From: Bhargavaea massiliensis
Lineage (GTDB): Bacteria; Bacillota; Bacilli; Bacillales_A; Planococcaceae
Assembly: GCF_018390575.1 (NCBI RefSeq)
Contig: NZ_JAHBCJ010000002.1
Location: 330,811 to 394,810 of the forward strand
DNA: 64,000 bases
Direction of reading: 5' to 3'
Shown here: one piece after another, positions 61,517 to 64,000 of the stretch
Position numbering within the stretch: the stretch's first letter is position 1
How the letters are laid out: every line of letters begins with the position of its first letter
Made by a program: the position numbers and the translations under genes
The notes under the pieces: generated by a model
The model's database searches: none
What the model was told of the DNA's origin: nothing
The model's input: the letters and a program-made list of their open reading frames with translations, nothing else

Positions 61517-61544
61517 AGTTTACTTATAATAAACTTTAAGTTTA
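61517..61544 (-). promoter_or_regulatory. Candidate operator of the pot operon
   Basis: Three half-sites AGTTTA (61517), TAAACT (61530) and AGTTTA (61539) form two overlapping palindromes, including TAAACTT-T-AAGTTTA (61530-61544), just upstream of the regulator gene and within its promoter region. The likely ligand is the operon's own XRE-cupin protein. Confidence 0.6.
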
Positions 61545-61635
61545 GCAATAGCGGATTTTATTATACAAAATTCATATGTGATTGCAAGAGAAATATTTCT
61601 CGCCTGTTCAAGCGACCCTCTCCCGCAAGGCATGA

Positions 61636-61669
61636 CAAAAGCCGGAACGCCGTTTTTAGCGTTCCGGAC
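61636..61669 (-). terminator. Terminator of the CorA-like gene
   Basis: On the minus strand GTCCGGAACGC pairs with GCGTTCCGGC around eight bases and is followed by TTTTG. Confidence 0.85.
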
Positions 61670-61675
61670 TAATTG

Positions 61676-63133
61676 TCAGAAGTCCAAATCGTCAAGCTTC
61701 CTCTTGAGTTTGCGCCATACGATGCGGCCGAGGTAAGTGAAGAACAGGTAGATCGACATGCCGATGCCAAGAATGGCAGTCAGGAGGGCGGTCCACTCAA
61801 ACAATCCATAGGAGGAGATTTCGGTCAGACTGGTATCGTCTTTCCAGTCCTCAATGACGAGGTTCATGCCATAAATGCCTGAGATTACAGTAAAGACGGT
61901 GAGGAAGAAGAGCAACAGGTTCATCCGATTCGCCGCCGCGTTTTCCTGCGTCCGGTACAGCTCGTCGAGTGTGGTGCGCACTTCCTGGAACAGGTCATCC
62001 AGATTGAATGCCCGCCTGAAAAGCAGCCCCAGTTCCCGTCCTTCCTGGCGGACACTGACATGTTTGAAGTAGTACCAGGACGAGAAAATAGTGATCAGCT
62101 CGATCAGACGCTTTAAATACTCCTCGTCCTTGTCCCATTTCAGACGGCTATATTCGAAGGACACCCGCAGAAGCATGATCCGGTAAAAATAGTGCAACAG
62201 GAAATTATAGTAGTGGGTCCCCATGAAATGGGCAAGCGGGCGCTGCATCTCCTCGGGACTTTTCGTCGTTACATTGGTATAGGAAAAATCAGTGGCTATC
62301 GTATATAGGTCCGGCGCCCAGCGGTCATGAAGATATTCGTCCAGGTAGTCTCTTATGTAGGACATGTTAGAGGCCGAGATGAACGGTTCTCCTTCAGGGC
62401 TGAGTCCGTCGACCCTGCCGATCCGGAACAGCTGCTCGTCGCTGAATTCGGTGCCGGCTTCGGCGAACAGAAAAGAAGTGACGAACATCCGCTCATCTTC
62501 AAAATAAGGGAGGCTGCCGAAATAGCCTGTAAGCCGCTCATCATGAATAATAAACGGGCGGATTGCTGAAGCAAGCCGGTCGAGTAGGAATTCGTGGATG
62601 CTTGAAAACTCTTTGCCGTCATCGCAATAGATGACTGAGCCCTTTTCCTCTTTCAGTTTGTTTTCTGTCGCCCTGAAGTGCTGCATAAAATTAAGGACGG
62701 AGGATAGAGGAAGTTTTTTGTCCAGCAGGCGGATCCTGGACGTCAGGAAGGCGATGCCGAAAGGGCCGAGCGTCACGTCGAGGCTCATAAAACGGAATGG
62801 GTACCGCTCACCGTCAGCAGTCAGCACGAACTCTTCGCCGATGATCTTATAGAAACGGTGAAAGCCATACTCTTCGACGGTCGGCGGGAAGATCTTGCGT
62901 TCCACATAAGGGAGAAAGTACTGATCCAGCTCCTCCTGAGAGACTTGGGCCGATCCTTCGTATAAATCATTGATCTGACCACCAGGGTCTTCCAGGGTGA
63001 AAAAGTGGAATCCGTCTTTCCCGAGAGCAGTCGCGGCTTGCCGGATCTGTTTTTTCCTGTAGGCAAACGGCAGGATAAAGGAGAGGTAGCCGTCTTCAAC
63101 GGTGAAGTCTTTCGTATCCGGAACCTCTGTCAT
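61676..63133 (-). CDS. CorA-like divalent-cation transporter
   Basis: 485 residues from ATG 63133. A long cytoplasmic domain (1-about 400) ends in two helices (NLLLFFLTVFTVISGIYGMN and ALLTAILGIGMSIYLFFTYL), joined by a short acidic loop. The YGMNL between them is the GMN pore motif of 2-TM-GxN transporters. The cytoplasmic part is longer than the ~320-residue CorA standard and has little recognisable similarity, so the ion (Mg2+, Co2+, Zn2+) is open. An in-frame ATG at 63151 is an alternative start. Confidence 0.82.
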   Translation of the reverse strand: MTEVPDTKDFTVEDGYLSFILPFAYRKKQIRQAATALGKDGFHFFTLEDPGGQINDLYEGSAQVSQEELDQYFLPYVERKIFPPTVEEYGFHRFYKIIGEEFVLTADGERYPFRFMSLDVTLGPFGIAFLTSRIRLLDKKLPLSSVLNFMQHFRATENKLKEEKGSVIYCDDGKEFSSIHEFLLDRLASAIRPFIIHDERLTGYFGSLPYFEDERMFVTSFLFAEAGTEFSDEQLFRIGRVDGLSPEGEPFISASNMSYIRDYLDEYLHDRWAPDLYTIATDFSYTNVTTKSPEEMQRPLAHFMGTHYYNFLLHYFYRIMLLRVSFEYSRLKWDKDEEYLKRLIELITIFSSWYYFKHVSVRQEGRELGLLFRRAFNLDDLFQEVRTTLDELYRTQENAAANRMNLLLFFLTVFTVISGIYGMNLVIEDWKDDTSLTEISSYGLFEWTALLTAILGIGMSIYLFFTYLGRIVWRKLKRKLDDLDF

Positions 63134-63200
63134 GTTTTCACCGCCATTCATTGTAGTTTTGGGTTGATGTGGTACACTATTGGAAAAAGGAGGGGTGGCA

Positions 63201-63485
63201 ATGGGCAAGAACAATTTCTTCCCGGGTCCGGACCATGGCCGGGGACGCAGCCGGAATGGCGTGACGCCCGTCATCGAAGGCGTTTTCCTGATGACCAAAG
63301 ATCGCATCATCCCCTATGAAGAGCTGGATGATTACTGTGAATGCTGCCTGGAACCACTGTCCTATGATGCCACCTACGATTCAGCGTATTGCGCCGGATG
63401 CAATGAGTGGCGTGAAGAAACGTGTACAGATCCGAAATGCCAGTTTTGCACGGACCGGCCTAAGCGTCCGTTTGACCGGGGCTGA
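63201..63485 (+). CDS. Small CxxC protein, likely zinc ribbon
   Basis: 94 residues. AAAGGAGGGG precedes the ATG. Four cysteine pairs are visible in the C-terminal half (CECC, YCAGC, and CTDPKCQFC), enough for one or two zinc sites. The N-terminal GRGRSRNG stretch is basic. The family is not recognised. TTGTAG and TACACT 16 bases apart upstream may be the promoter. It is divergent from the CorA-like gene. Confidence 0.75.
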   Translation: MGKNNFFPGPDHGRGRSRNGVTPVIEGVFLMTKDRIIPYEELDDYCECCLEPLSYDATYDSAYCAGCNEWREETCTDPKCQFCTDRPKRPFDRG

Positions 63486-63591
63486 TCGGCCTCCCTCACA
63501 TCCTTCCCTTTTTCAGGGGAGGCGTAAACGGATTTTATCTGTAATTTGCTAGCGGTCCGCACGGGCGGGCCGACTGCTGGAGGCATGGAAG

Positions 63592-64000
63592 ATGAAGAAA
63601 GAGTTTGTCGTAGTCGGGCTGGGGCGGTTCGGCGGCAGCATCTGCCGAGAACTGGTGGAGCAGGGAGCGGACGTTCTTGCCATCGACCAAGATCCTGAGC
63701 GGGTGGACGAGTTCGCCGCAATCGCGACACAGGCCGTAGTGGCAGATACGACCGATGAGCAGACGCTCGTATCGCTCGGAATCCGAAATTTTGAGCATGT
63801 GATTGTCGCAATCGGGGAGGATATCCAGTCGAGCATTCTCACCACACTGATCATGAAGGAACTGGGTGTCGAAAAAATCACGGTAAAAGCACAAAACGAC
63901 TATCATGCGAAGGTGCTCCAAAAAATCGGGGCGGATCAGGTTGTCCACCCGGAGCGGGACATGGGCATCCGTATCGCAAACAATATGATTTCCAATAACA
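63592..64000 (+). CDS. ktrC: Potassium uptake regulatory subunit KtrC/KtrA, cut by the window end
   Basis: 136 residues are visible. The RCK-N Rossmann motif is VVVGLGRFGGSI (6-17), followed by VLAIDQDPERVDEFA with the acidic nucleotide-binding residue and VADTTDEQTLVSLGI. KtrA/KtrC rings bind ATP/ADP through this domain and c-di-AMP through the missing C-terminal domain, gating KtrB. I prefer KtrC because the gene stands apart from ktrB. GGAGG precedes the ATG. Confidence 0.85.
   Translation, partial: MKKEFVVVGLGRFGGSICRELVEQGADVLAIDQDPERVDEFAAIATQAVVADTTDEQTLVSLGIRNFEHVIVAIGEDIQSSILTTLIMKELGVEKITVKAQNDYHAKVLQKIGADQVVHPERDMGIRIANNMISNN

Noticed and set aside
1-64000. CRISPR array, prophage, insertion sequence or integrase
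   Set aside because: No regularly spaced repeats, cas, transposase, phage structural or integrase proteins were seen in any frame.

Overview
The window is a contiguous 64-kb stretch of a Firmicutes (Bacillales) chromosome. It is visibly GC-rich for this group, with strong AGGAGG-type ribosome binding sites and T-tailed hairpin terminators. Gene content and order point to the Planococcaceae/Caryophanaceae. Blocks follow the Bacillus subtilis order of the mecA-coiA-pepF-spxH-yjbI-yjbL-relQ-nadK-yjbO-prpE, cotO-cotZ, spoVIF-yjcF-yjcG-yjcH and mhqR/ykvS/ykwC/ykyB/darB-ccpC regions, while murE sits next to prfC as in staphylococci. Spore-coat, SpoVA, SpoVIF, YjcZ-type and Spo0E-type genes indicate a spore former, or a lineage that keeps the genes. 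A genus such as Bhargavaea is a guess from base composition. I see no rRNA, prophage, insertion sequence or CRISPR array.

Layout. 1-9.7 kb: proteolysis adaptors and stress genes (mecA, coiA, pepF, spxH, truncated haemoglobin, relQ, nadK, a pseudouridine synthase, prpE). The pepF-spxH gap holds a repeat-rich segment and a small RNA that I identify as RoxS/RsaE, with Rex-like and ResD-like sites at its promoter. 9.8-17.7 kb: mgtE, coat genes, a compact spoVA operon behind a sigma-G-type promoter, yjcZ, spoVIF, yjcF-G-H and pgpA. 17.7-21.4 kb: a TAXI-type TRAP transporter operon with a cre-like site over its promoter. 21.4-28.6 kb: a STAS protein, tRNA-Val, two unrecognised small ORFs, an aldehyde dehydrogenase, an M42 peptidase, murE and prfC. 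28.8-36.5 kb: an RND exporter, a Mn2+ riboswitch with terC, sigI-rsgI behind a sigma-I-type promoter, and ktrB. 36.7-44.0 kb: an orphan sensor kinase, mhqR, a lipoprotein, ykvS, a Spo0E-like gene, ykwC, ykyB, darB and ccpC. 44.0-55.7 kb: an uninterrupted eight-gene operon of ABC transporter, MoxR ATPase, DUF58 and von Willebrand A membrane proteins, the least understood system here. 55.8-64 kb: an MFS exporter, a polyamine uptake operon with its regulator, a CorA-like transporter, a CxxC protein and the start of ktrC.

Themes. Redox and Spx control (MecA, SpxH, RoxS, trHb), (p)ppGpp/c-di-AMP and potassium control (RelQ, DarB, KtrB, KtrC), metal homeostasis (MgtE, CorA-like, TerC with riboswitch), sporulation, and envelope sensing (SigI-RsgI, the MoxR/VWA operon). 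Assignments are from reading motifs and remembered family sequences; no database search was run.
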